Shown here: piece after piece, positions 55,983 to 63,211 of the stretch
Layout of the letters: each line of letters begins with the position of its first letter
Numbering within the stretch: the stretch's first letter is position 1
Virus record (IMG/VR): IMGVR_UViG_3300018057_000010
Coordinates: 1 to 64,000 of that record
Length of the DNA: 64,000 nt
Source: a virus
Reading direction: 5' to 3' (one strand)
Notes under the pieces: model-generated
The model's input: the letters and a program-made list of their open reading frames with translations, nothing else
Database searches by the model: none
What the model was told of the DNA's origin: nothing
Program-made: the position numbers and the translations under genes

Positions 55983-57337
55983 GCAGTTTTCTCCGCTATG
56001 GTTTCGACAGCTTCCATGCGCTCCCCGATCCATCGCATGACCGGAACGGCCATGGAATTTCCGAGTGATCGATAGCGCGCCGAGTCCGAGGCCCAGCGAT
56101 TTTTGTGTTTAATCAGGGTGTAGTCATCAGGGAAACCCTGGAGTCTTTCGCATTCGATTGGCATCAGTCTTCGGACGGCCATCTGACTTTCGATATAGCT
56201 CCTGCTGCTGCCTCCGGATGCTGCGCGCATACTCGCTACCTCGTCGCATTCTGGCATCGCGCCACCCTCACGACCGCGTAAGTTTATGGCTACGGCCGGA
56301 TAACCCATTCCCGGTTTTCCGCCAGCACAAGAGAGCTGCATCGATACATCGCTGGTCCTGATTTCGCCGCGCTGGTTCTCCGCGAAGGCAACGGCATGCT
56401 GCTTTCCCGACTGGAGGGTAAACATCGGATCGCCTTCGTCTCCGATGCCGATGCCGCAACGCTGATCGTCGGTAGATCTGCCAGTGCGGGCGCCAGATTC
56501 GAGGATCGGCATGACCGTTATCAAGGCTTCGCTTGTGAAGTCCATTCGCCTCGATCCTGCGGAGTTGCAGGCGGGAGCGATGTCGATGGAACTGGATCTA
56601 TTGTTACCTCCGTAGGCAGTTGAAACGAGCAGGTTCCGGTCTGCATCTTGGCCTGTATAGGAGTTAGCTGTTGAGAGGGTTCCGGCAGTTGGGGGGTGGG
56701 GGACAACTCCTCCTTGTCGCTCAAAGCTTTGAGTGCGCGCTCTAATTGTTCCGGCAGTTTCTTGCGTCTTCTTGCGGCGCGGCGCAAAATTCCCGAGCAG
56801 GCTTTGGCGCTCAAAAAGTACCGCTGCGGCACGTCTCCAGTCACCAAAATATCCGACAACGAAGATGCGGCGGCGGCGTTGGGGAACTCCGAAGTATTGA
56901 GCGTCAAGAACTCGGTAGGCGAACCCATACCCGATGTCCCCCAGCTCCCCAAGGAAGGCGCCAAAGTCTCTTCCTTCGTTAACCGACAGGAGGCCGGGGA
57001 CGTTCTCCCACACCACCCACCGGGGCCGTGTTCGTTGAGCAAGTGCAAGGAATTCCTTGGCCAGGACACCACGGTTTCCATCCATTCCAGCTCGTGGTCC
57101 AGCGATGGAAAAGTCTTGGCAAGGAGTTCCTCCGACCAGAACATCGATTGAACCGGCATCGTCTTCTCCAATCATCCGGAAGTCGCCAAAGTTCGGGATA
57201 TCCGGATAGTGATGAGTTAAAAGAGAGCAGCAAAAGGGATCGATTTCCGAGAATGCGACCGGCTCCCAGCCAAGCACATTCCAAGCGACGGATGCGGCTT
57301 CGATCCCGGAGCAAACGGACAAATAGGAGAGCTTCAT
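55979..57337 (-). CDS. DNA (cytosine-5) methyltransferase
   Basis: 452 aa. Motif I SVCSGIEAASVAWNVLGWEP, motif IV GGTPCQDFSIAG (catalytic Cys ~73), motif VI WENVPGLL, motif VIII YFGVPQRRRRIFVVG, and a long target-recognition region before motif IX/X (RRLMPIECERLQGFPDDYTL). No partner restriction gene is seen, so a solitary methyltransferase protecting phage DNA is likely. C-terminal end contains ASDSARYRSLGNSMAVPVMR. Confidence 0.88.
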   Translation of the reverse strand: MKLSYLSVCSGIEAASVAWNVLGWEPVAFSEIDPFCCSLLTHHYPDIPNFGDFRMIGEDDAGSIDVLVGGTPCQDFSIAGPRAGMDGNRGVLAKEFLALAQRTRPRWVVWENVPGLLSVNEGRDFGAFLGELGDIGYGFAYRVLDAQYFGVPQRRRRIFVVGYFGDWRRAAAVLFERQSLLGNFAPRRKKTQETAGTIRARTQSFERQGGVVPHPPTAGTLSTANSYTGQDADRNLLVSTAYGGNNRSSSIDIAPACNSAGSRRMDFTSEALITVMPILESGARTGRSTDDQRCGIGIGDEGDPMFTLQSGKQHAVAFAENQRGEIRTSDVSMQLSCAGGKPGMGYPAVAINLRGREGGAMPECDEVASMRAASGGSSRSYIESQMAVRRLMPIECERLQGFPDDYTLIKHKNRWASDSARYRSLGNSMAVPVMRWIGERMEAVETIAEKTA

Positions 57338-57597
57338 TTGTCTTTCACTCCATAGAACATTCGGTGAAAAACCAGGGCGTCGATGGCCTGATTCTCGCGA
57401 ATTTGGAGAAGCGGAAGCCCTCTGCTACGCAGTTCTTCTTCCTTGTAGACGTCGAATCCTTTTGGCACCAGCAGCAATATTTCAATGACTTGCTGAAGGC
57501 CAGTGTGCTCCGAAAAGATGATTTTGAGAGCCTCTATGACGCCTTTTTTGGCGAAGAGTTCGTTCATTTCTTTTACCGTTGAATTGTCAGTAGTCAT
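57334..57597 (-). CDS. hypothetical protein, 87 aa
   Basis: MTTDNSTVKEMNELFAKKGV; helical, soluble, with an ATGA overlap at both ends. Unknown; between the nuclease and methyltransferase genes. Confidence 0.45.
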   Translation of the reverse strand: MTTDNSTVKEMNELFAKKGVIEALKIIFSEHTGLQQVIEILLLVPKGFDVYKEEELRSRGLPLLQIRENQAIDALVFHRMFYGVKDK

Positions 57598-58007
57598 TGC
57601 ATTCTCCGGTGAGTTTTGATCCATTCCGCGATGTCTTCCGGCTTATAAGCGACCAGATAGAAGTGACCGTTATCGGTCACCCAATCGCGAAAACTGTGCT
57701 GAAATTTGCTAAGTTTTTTCCCTTCTTGCTTGCACTCGATCCAGAGGGGAACGGGGACGATATGCCCAAGATTTCCGACCTGCATGGTGGGCATAGCGAG
57801 GATGTCGGCCATGCCTTTGACGCCGAAGGCGACTTGCCGGAAGCCACCTTTTTTGTTCTGGAGGGCAAGGCTGCCGGTATTCATACGGACGGCCCAGATA
57901 TGTTCCGCCTGCAGGAAATCGAGGCAAGCATGGAGGACGTAACTTTCTGGAGTCCTCTTGCTATCGTTGGGCGAGTAGCGGATCTGGAGGCCGGAGTTGG
58001 AGTTCAT
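57594..58007 (-). CDS. VRR-NUC-type nuclease
   Basis: 137 aa. RMNTGSLALQNKKGGFRQVA, FGVKGMADILAM and VPLWIECKQEGKKLSKFQHS form the PD-(D/E)xK-like VRR-NUC core (Asp, Glu, Lys in the expected order). Stand-alone VRR-NUC proteins in phages often act in recombination or DNA processing. Confidence 0.75.
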   Translation of the reverse strand: MNSNSGLQIRYSPNDSKRTPESYVLHACLDFLQAEHIWAVRMNTGSLALQNKKGGFRQVAFGVKGMADILAMPTMQVGNLGHIVPVPLWIECKQEGKKLSKFQHSFRDWVTDNGHFYLVAYKPEDIAEWIKTHRRMQ

Positions 58008-58201
58008 GGCAGGGCCTCCAGATCGTCAGCGAGTTTGGAAAGAAGGTCGAAGGCGCGGGAAATGAAGTTATGGCCGAGGTAGTCCGATTGTTGGACTTCC
58101 TGGTGGATGTCGTTCAGTTGGAGGCAAGCATCGCGGAGCAGCATATTGCGATCCTTCAGCTGCCCCGGCTCCGCTTTCGCCCCATAGAAACCAGCGTCCA
58201 T
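58004..58201 (-). CDS. hypothetical helical protein, 65 aa
   Basis: MDAGFYGAKAEPGQLKDRNM; all helical, with NDIHQEVQQSDYLGHN. Starts 11 bases downstream of the integrase stop. Contains one dispersed palindrome copy. Unknown. Confidence 0.5.
   Translation of the reverse strand: MDAGFYGAKAEPGQLKDRNMLLRDACLQLNDIHQEVQQSDYLGHNFISRAFDLLSKLADDLEALP
58082..58096. promoter_or_regulatory. dispersed palindrome copy 7 (GTCCGATTGTTGGAC)
   Basis: Inside the 65-aa gene; encodes Val-Gln-Gln-Ser-Asp there. One substitution from the perfect palindrome. Confidence 0.35.
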
Positions 58202-58212
58202 ACGACCTCAAA

Positions 58213-59958
58213 TCACTGCAAAGATAGGTAGATCTGGTTACTACCAATTTCGTGTCCAAAGTAAGGTGTGGCCTCATTATCGGTAGTAGAAAAAAGTGCT
58301 TTATTTTCAGCTACATCAGAAGCCCGTCGACTGGCAATATCGATCAAATTCCCATCCATCCCTGCAACCGAGATCCAGAAACCGTCGATTCGAATCCGAA
58401 CATCCTTCCGGTTCTTCTCCGCATAGACGGCGACCTGAAACCCTACCCCAATAGAAGCAAGAAGTTTCCTTTTCGCTTCGTTATTCAGATAATCCCACTC
58501 AAGCAGAGGCTTCAACAGATCTAAGAATTTGTCCGTATCGACCGGTTCTTTGCGAGAAGTCATACCGTTCAACATACGCTTTGTTGCCTTCAGTTCTGCC
58601 TGCAACTTGTCGTCTTTTTCCGCGAAGACTTTTCTGTCGATTCTGCCATCGACATAGAGATCCTGGAGGCGATTAATCGAGCTTTCAAGGTTTGAGATCT
58701 CTTCTTCCAGAGCGCGGCGCTTCGAGGAGATTTCCTCTTCGGATTCCGAACCGATTTCGACCGAGAAGAGCTTCTCAACAAACTCTGGGTTCGCCAAGTT
58801 CTTAATCGCTTTATCGAGTTCCGTTTCGATCTTGTCCTTCGATACATTGGGGGATTTGCAAGCGAAGGGTTCCCCGGAAGCAGGGGTTATTGTCCGGCCA
58901 CGTTCGGCATTTCCGCAACGATAATAGAGGTAGGACAGGCTGTGGTTAGTAGTGTGCCTTTGCTTCTGGGTTTGCAAAAGACCACCGCAGAAGGAGCACC
59001 GCAACCGTCCACGATAAACGTACTGATCGTTCGTGCTCCACTTGCCTCGCGAAGTAGAAAACTCCTCGCGAATTTTCAGGATGCGTTGGACCTGTTCGAA
59101 AATCTCTTCGCTTATCGGCCCGCCATTTTCGAATCCAGCCAGCCTGATTCTTTCCTGTTCTTCTTGGTCGAAATACTTGAAACGCTGATACCGAAGCCTG
59201 CCATCTTCACGATAGACATTCAACTCTGGATCGACGGTTCTCCGTATAACGTTGTAGCCGGTATATACAGGATTTCTAAGAATGTATTGCACTCGGTCAC
59301 GGTTGAATCCAAGGTATCGTGCAATGCCAAGAATGTTCGTATTGCCGGAAATAAACTCGTTGAAAATCCACTTCACTTTCTCGATCTTGGCTTCGTCGAC
59401 GACTAGCTGTTTCGACTTCGGGTCTTTCTTGAATCCATAGGGAACATGGTCACCGCCTGTTACCCATTTCCCCGCCGACCGGAGGGATCTCCTGCCGGAA
59501 GTTGTCCTCTCGCGGATGACAGCGCGCTCGTGATCGGCCATGCCAAATTTCATCGACGCCCACAATCTTCCATGGGGAGTGCTGAAATCAATCACTCCGT
59601 CCGGGAGATAAATCTTGACGCCGTTCGTCTGGAGAATGCCGAGAACCATATAATCCCCAAAGGAGCCTGGACGAACCAATCTCGACTCTTCGCGCATGAT
59701 CACGCCATGGCATAAACCGGTCGCGCAGATCCTAAGCAGTTCTCTCATTCCCGGACTGCGCATTACCTGAGCGCCGCTTACGCCTTCGATCTCAATCGTC
59801 CATTTCACTTGGAGGTTGTACTCCGTTGCGATATCGCGGCAAGCTAATTTCTGAGCCGGGATGCCTCCACGGTCCTCTTCTGCCTGCTGCTCTGTCGATA
59901 CCCGAATCAGCTCAATCGCCGCCTTCTTCGGTTCAGCTTGCTTGTCTTTCGTTTTCAT
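58213..59958 (-). CDS. int: large serine integrase
   Basis: 581 aa. N-terminal catalytic domain with Ser at residue 21 (AIELIRVSTEQQAEEDRGGI) and EESRLVRPGSFGDYMVLGIL; then the recombinase domain (PYGFKKDPKSKQLVVDEAKI), a zinc ribbon (CSFCGGLLQTQKQRHTTNHS), and the C-terminal coiled coil (SKRRALEEEISNLESSINRL). Large serine integrases insert temperate phage DNA at att sites. No att core was identified in this window. Confidence 0.9.
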   Translation of the reverse strand: MKTKDKQAEPKKAAIELIRVSTEQQAEEDRGGIPAQKLACRDIATEYNLQVKWTIEIEGVSGAQVMRSPGMRELLRICATGLCHGVIMREESRLVRPGSFGDYMVLGILQTNGVKIYLPDGVIDFSTPHGRLWASMKFGMADHERAVIRERTTSGRRSLRSAGKWVTGGDHVPYGFKKDPKSKQLVVDEAKIEKVKWIFNEFISGNTNILGIARYLGFNRDRVQYILRNPVYTGYNVIRRTVDPELNVYREDGRLRYQRFKYFDQEEQERIRLAGFENGGPISEEIFEQVQRILKIREEFSTSRGKWSTNDQYVYRGRLRCSFCGGLLQTQKQRHTTNHSLSYLYYRCGNAERGRTITPASGEPFACKSPNVSKDKIETELDKAIKNLANPEFVEKLFSVEIGSESEEEISSKRRALEEEISNLESSINRLQDLYVDGRIDRKVFAEKDDKLQAELKATKRMLNGMTSRKEPVDTDKFLDLLKPLLEWDYLNNEAKRKLLASIGVGFQVAVYAEKNRKDVRIRIDGFWISVAGMDGNLIDIASRRASDVAENKALFSTTDNEATPYFGHEIGSNQIYLSLQ

Positions 59959-60145
59959 CCCTTGGGTTCCTTGTTGCTGGATTCATCGCGAGGTATTCCC
60001 GCATGGCGTCGAGAGCTTCAACATCTTTACTCTCTTGCAGCAGAACTCTTATTTGGCGAAGTTGTTCTGTTCTCTGCGCGCCGATTTCCAGTAGTACCGT
60101 CGCAACGCCTTTAAGTGTACCTTGACTCGGTTTCTTAGTCGCCAT
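59933..60145 (-). CDS. hypothetical helical protein, 70 aa
   Basis: MATKKPSQGTLKGVATVLLE; helical with Arg/Glu pattern and a basic N-terminus. Overlaps the integrase start by 26 bases. Could be an excision (RDF) or regulatory factor by position only. Confidence 0.45.
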   Translation of the reverse strand: MATKKPSQGTLKGVATVLLEIGAQRTEQLRQIRVLLQESKDVEALDAMREYLAMNPATRNPRDENERQAS

Positions 60146-60151
60146 AAATTT

Positions 60152-60448
60152 TTACCCAATTACTTCGTCGAGTGTCGGGATAATTAATCCTGGTACCGGA
60201 AATACAGTTCCGTGGCTGAGGTATCGCGTGAAAGCTTTATCGAGCTTTTTCCAGCTATAGCCTTTTACGAGATCCCACCATTCTTCGATGAGTTCCTCAT
60301 TTACCGGGCGGTTCCAAAACACCGCGCACTTGTACAGGAAGGCCGCCAGGAGCGCTCGCTTTTCCTGATCCTCCACTGAGCCATTTAGACAGATGTTCCC
60401 GATTATTCCTGTTGAGGCTTTCTGCTTGATCATGCTTTCCACCGACAT
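60152..60448 (-). CDS. helicase-loader-like replication protein, 98 aa
   Basis: SD GGGAGGAAATTCG before ATG. RALLAAFLYKCAVFWNRPVN then LIEEWWDLVKGYSWKKLDKA and FPVPGLI, the layout of small phage helicase loaders or replisome organisers (G39P/DnaI-like N-domains). Located between initiator and DnaB, the expected order. Overlaps the initiator gene out of frame by 152 bases. Confidence 0.6.
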   Translation of the reverse strand: MSVESMIKQKASTGIIGNICLNGSVEDQEKRALLAAFLYKCAVFWNRPVNEELIEEWWDLVKGYSWKKLDKAFTRYLSHGTVFPVPGLIIPTLDEVIG

Positions 60449-61295
60449 CGAATTTCCTCCCATATCTATCGAGCGGGCTCTCATAATAACTCATCAACCT
60501 GCGTATCCAATAGCGAATTGGTTCGCTATGAATAACCTCGCTGCGCGCTCTATGTTGCAGACATTGACGCCATTGTTCCTGAGTAAGCAAGGGAAAGTCG
60601 CGAAGGAATTCTTTTACTGCCTTGCCATCGATCTTGCCATTGAAAGGCATCTCTACGCCGGGATTTTTCGTATCCCAGTAAAGCTTTAAATCCTCACGAA
60701 TCGGATTCCAACGAAGATCGCGAGCTTCCTTCTCCTGTTTGGGCTTCGCTTCTTGCGAAGTCAAAACAAGGGGTTCTTCTGTTTTTCTATGTTCTTTCTT
60801 CTTGATATAAACATGGCGCCAATTTGGCGCTATCGATGACGTCAATTTGGCGCTATCGATGGCGCCATTCTGGCACGATGCATCGACCGCTTCTGGCGCA
60901 GCTAATTGCGTATTTGCTGGGATTTCTGCAGCTTGCTGCGTCAAGTTGGCGCCATGGTCGATTTGGTCTTCCAGCTGGTCCAGGCGCTCATAGTCGATGG
61001 TGTAATACTTTGTCCTATCCCATGAACTTCTGACGCCCTGGCGGGTCTTCAGCAGGCCCCGGCGCTCCAGGCTGAGAGCGATTCGCTGGATGGTTCTAGC
61101 GCTGCAATGGGTTAATTTTTCTCCCCACTCTTCGTAGGATCTGGATGTCCAAACGACTCCGTCTTCGACGAACTCTCTCCGATTGAGAAGGTAATGGACC
61201 TGTTGCAACAACAATGCTTCATTGACGCCGACTCTGCGAGCCAAGCTCGGCAAAACAAGCAGAGGAGCTTCCTCGATCAGTAACTTGCTAGACAT
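60297..61295 (-). CDS. replication initiator, wHTH, 332 aa
   Basis: Start MSSKLLIEEAPLLVLPSLAR with GAGG upstream. Winged-helix N-domain (LLLQQVHYLLNRREFVEDGV, CSARTIQRIALSLERRGLLK), a long Ala/Gln/Ser linker (residues ~145-185) and a C-terminal helical domain (FPLLTQEQWRQCLQHRARSE). The linker is encoded by the DNA carrying four 23-bp iterons, as in lambda O. It should bind the iterons and recruit the loader and DnaB. C-terminal end overlaps the next gene. Confidence 0.75.
   Translation of the reverse strand: MSSKLLIEEAPLLVLPSLARRVGVNEALLLQQVHYLLNRREFVEDGVVWTSRSYEEWGEKLTHCSARTIQRIALSLERRGLLKTRQGVRSSWDRTKYYTIDYERLDQLEDQIDHGANLTQQAAEIPANTQLAAPEAVDASCQNGAIDSAKLTSSIAPNWRHVYIKKKEHRKTEEPLVLTSQEAKPKQEKEARDLRWNPIREDLKLYWDTKNPGVEMPFNGKIDGKAVKEFLRDFPLLTQEQWRQCLQHRARSEVIHSEPIRYWIRRLMSYYESPLDRYGRKFDVGGKHDQAESLNRNNREHLSKWLSGGSGKASAPGGLPVQVRGVLEPPGK
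60770..60815. other. AT-rich segment beside the iterons (possible unwinding element)
   Basis: About 45 bases within the initiator gene, dominated by T on the plus strand (TTTTTCTATGTTCTTTCTTC), directly next to the first iteron. Matches the layout of lambda-type origins. Coding constraint could also contribute. Confidence 0.5.
60820..60911. repeat. origin iterons, four 23-bp units
   Basis: Units at 60820, 60843, 60866 and 60889. The first two share CAATTTGGCGCTATCGATG exactly; the third (CATTCTGGCACGATGCATCG) and fourth (GCTTCTGGCGCAGCTAATTG) are degenerate. Period 23 is not a codon multiple, so a protein repeat cannot explain it. A fifth related unit, TTGGCGCCATGGT, lies at 60946-60958. Together with the AT-rich block this is the most likely replication origin. 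Confidence 0.75.
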
Positions 61296-61329
61296 ATATG
61301 CCTCGGAATTAGGCAGGGGAAGTGAGATA

Positions 61330-61357
61330 AAAATAGGGCCGGTCGCCATCCGGCCCT
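61330..61357 (-). terminator. intrinsic terminator behind the regulator gene
   Basis: Leftward AGGGCCGG-ATGGCGA-CCGGCCCT then ATTTTTATC. Lies between the XRE-type gene and the initiator, directly after the structured element at 61361-61451. Confidence 0.8.
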
Positions 61358-61360
61358 ACC

Positions 61361-61451
61361 GCGTTGAGCTACCCAAGGGAGTGGGTTGCCGGATTAACAT
61401 CTAAGTTTGGAAACTTCGATGTTAAGGCCCTCCGGCAACTAAGCTCAACGC
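61361..61451 (-). ncRNA. three-helix structured element at the end of the regulator gene
   Basis: Outer helix GCGTTGAGCT / AGCTCAACGC (10 bp; includes the TGA stop of the regulator), a short ACCCA / TGGGT hairpin, and a long arm TTGCCGGA-TTAACATC ... GATGTTAA-TCCGGCAA with inner AAGTT / AACTT and a 5-base bulge. This is a three-way-junction shape. It precedes the terminator on the leftward strand. A tRNA fold was considered and rejected; class unknown. Confidence 0.5.
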
Positions 61452-61738
61452 AACTTAACAACTCTTCCGCCAGAAATCAATGACCTATTGAAAACCGGTC
61501 TTCTGGCGGAAGAGTCTAATTCGTGGCCCCAAATATCTTCGACCGTGACTTGAAAATAACGCGCTATGGCGATCGCCACGGGAAGCTTTGGATATTGTCC
61601 GGCCAGGATTAACGCCGCCGAGTTATAGCTGACTCCAAACTGGCTCGCAAACTCGCGTACGCTCATTTTATTGAAGCGCACCATGCGCTGCAGCGGATCT
61701 AGTCCTGGTTCGTCCCATGGTTGATTTTTGAATTTCAT
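61445..61738 (-). CDS. HTH (XRE-like) regulator, 97 aa
   Basis: Contains SVREFASQFGVSYNSAALIL, a helix-turn-helix followed by recognition-helix-like residues, and LPVAIAIARYFQVTVEDIWG, the typical XRE end. Basic tail. May bind one of the palindromes; not shown. Ends within the structured element. Confidence 0.7.
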   Translation of the reverse strand: MKFKNQPWDEPGLDPLQRMVRFNKMSVREFASQFGVSYNSAALILAGQYPKLPVAIAIARYFQVTVEDIWGHELDSSARRPVFNRSLISGGRVVKLR

Positions 61739-62029
61739 CTACTGAATTGTCGGTGCTTCTTCTGCGTTTGTCTTTACTATTTTGGCTCCTTCGATACGCG
61801 CCAGAATGTAAATGAGATCCTTCTTTTCCAATCCGTTTAAAATAAGGGCTATGGCGTCAAGAATACAGCTTTCGCATCCTTTTTGGAAGGTTTCCAGGTA
61901 CGATCCCGGCTCGTCCAGGTTCCTTTGTATTCCAGCCACAAAGACTGCATGGTACCCGAGTTTGTCTATGACGGTCTCCATTTCCCGCTGGAATTCGTCG
62001 GATTTTTTGTTCGCTTTTTTCGTAGCCAT
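61739..62029 (-). CDS. hypothetical Cys-containing protein, 96 aa
   Basis: MATKKANKKSDEFQREMETV; helical, with CESCILDAIALILNGLEKKD and DLIYILARIEGAK. Shares the GCExC ... KxDLxYxxxxI pattern with its 115-aa neighbour, hence a tandem paralogue. Unknown. Confidence 0.55.
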   Translation of the reverse strand: MATKKANKKSDEFQREMETVIDKLGYHAVFVAGIQRNLDEPGSYLETFQKGCESCILDAIALILNGLEKKDLIYILARIEGAKIVKTNAEEAPTIQ

Positions 62030-62067
62030 TAATTTTCCCATCCCTTGAGAGGTTGATGGTAATCGAT

Positions 62068-62415
62068 CTAATTCATCTTTGAAATGTCCTCCACTTCCGG
62101 AGGAAACTCTCCCTGCGTTGTCTCCCCGAAAATATCGGCGTGCCTTGTCAGAAATTCGGTTGCATACAACAAATCCGTCTTTTCGTAATCTTCCATTTTG
62201 ATTAAATGCGCTGCATGAGCGAGAGCTGTGCATTTCTCGCAGCCGCCCGAGATCTTCCCTACGACAGGGATATCGGTATGACTGGATCTTGGCGCTAAAT
62301 AACAAAGAAATGCGTGGATCTCATATTGTGCCGCCAACAGCTTTAGTTGTTTCATGAAGGCAATCAGCCTGTTTTGATCCTGCTTGGCTATGTCGGGAAT
62401 TCCTGATTCGCTCAT
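62068..62415 (-). CDS. hypothetical Cys-containing protein, 115 aa
   Basis: MSESGIPDIAKQDQNRLIAF ... HAFLCYLAPRSSHTDI ... GCEKCTALAHAAHLIKMEDY ... KTDLLYATEFLTRHA. Paralogue of the 96-aa gene. ATG 30 bases behind the extended -10 candidate at 62446-62454. Unknown. Confidence 0.55.
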   Translation of the reverse strand: MSESGIPDIAKQDQNRLIAFMKQLKLLAAQYEIHAFLCYLAPRSSHTDIPVVGKISGGCEKCTALAHAAHLIKMEDYEKTDLLYATEFLTRHADIFGETTQGEFPPEVEDISKMN

Positions 62416-62445
62416 AACTCTCCCTTGGTGATTAAGATGGGAGAA

Positions 62446-62454
62446 ATCATACCA
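62446..62454 (-). promoter_or_regulatory. extended -10 promoter candidate TGGTATGAT
   Basis: Read leftwards GCTGGTATGATTTC: TGnTATGAT. Weak -35. About 30 bases before the 115-aa gene. Region otherwise non-coding. Confidence 0.5.
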
Positions 62455-62495
62455 GCTGATGGAAACTCGGATCGGAGAAATTCAGGGAAGGGATC

Positions 62496-62587
62496 GGCCT
62501 CCTGAAAATCGACTACTTTCCGTTCTATAGAATCGCGTTTTACCGGATTACAGACAACGGAGCTTTCGTTCGTCTCTTCAGGAGGCC
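62496..62587. repeat. long-spaced inverted repeat GGCCTCCTGAA / TTCAGGAGGCC
   Basis: Perfect 11-bp arms at 62496-62506 and 62577-62587 enclosing 70 bases that include palindrome TTCTATAGAA. No T-run. Possible protein-binding loop or recombination site. Confidence 0.5.
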
Positions 62588-62597
62588 CACAAGCTGG

Positions 62598-62930
62598 TTA
62601 TTTCTTCTCTGCCTTAGCAGGTTCCTGCGTCGTATGCATGAACTTCCTGCTCTGGTAATCGTAATAATAATCCTTACCCCAGCCACGATTCACTTGAATA
62701 GAAAGAACGGCATTCTGTAGCGCGAGCTGCGCCTTTTCGACGTCCTGCCAGCGAACGAGAAGCACAGTCTCTTCTTCCTGAGATAGGGAGACGGGAGCAG
62801 GCGCGGAGCCAGCTTTTGCCACTGGAGGCGCTGCGGGTTGCTCTTGTTTGTTCTGGGTAAAGGCCGGAGACGCCAGCGCGATGATTACGACCGCCCCGGC
62901 AAAAAGGGACGTCCAATTCACTATCTTCAT
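62598..62930 (-). CDS. secreted small protein, 110 aa
   Basis: N-terminus MKIVNWTSLFAGAVVIIALA then SPAFTQ: a Sec signal with AFT|Q-type cleavage. Mature part Ala/Pro-rich then a coiled-coil helix (EEETVLLVRWQDVEKAQLAL). No lipobox. ATGA overlap with the acyl carrier gene. A periplasmic role is inferred. Confidence 0.6.
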   Translation of the reverse strand: MKIVNWTSLFAGAVVIIALASPAFTQNKQEQPAAPPVAKAGSAPAPVSLSQEEETVLLVRWQDVEKAQLALQNAVLSIQVNRGWGKDYYYDYQSRKFMHTTQEPAKAEKK

Positions 62931-63211
62931 TTGCTCTCCTCAAGTTTTTCCGCGACATACTGATACACCTGCCCCAGCGTTCGCAGCTTTTCGAAATCGG
63001 CCTCGTCTGTTTCGATTTCGAACTCGTCTTCCAATTCGAAGAGGACAAATTCGCAATCGAGAGAGTCGGCGCCAAGGTCTTTTACGATCTCCGCTTCCGG
63101 AGTCAGCTGATTGGAGCTCAAGTGGTGAAGCTGCTTTATGACGATCAAGTCGATCTTGTCTTTAAGCTCTTTCATGGCCTCAGGATCGGAAGTGATGGGT
63201 TTGTTCTTCAT
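62927..63211 (-). CDS. acpP: acyl carrier protein
   Basis: 94 aa. LTPEAEIVKDLGADSLDCEF with Ser 50 in the DSL motif, the phosphopantetheine attachment site, then VLFELEDEFEIETDEADFEK, the acidic helix II/III region that binds partner enzymes. Size and acidity match ACP. Carries an extra N-terminal ~10 residues. Would need a host holo-ACP synthase. In phages ACPs are rare accessory genes. Confidence 0.85.
   Translation of the reverse strand: MKNKPITSDPEAMKELKDKIDLIVIKQLHHLSSNQLTPEAEIVKDLGADSLDCEFVLFELEDEFEIETDEADFEKLRTLGQVYQYVAEKLEESK

Noticed and set aside
61361-61451. tRNA gene
   Set aside because: The outer helix and arm lengths do not fit a cloverleaf; no anticodon loop and no CCA-like end, so kept only as a structured element.
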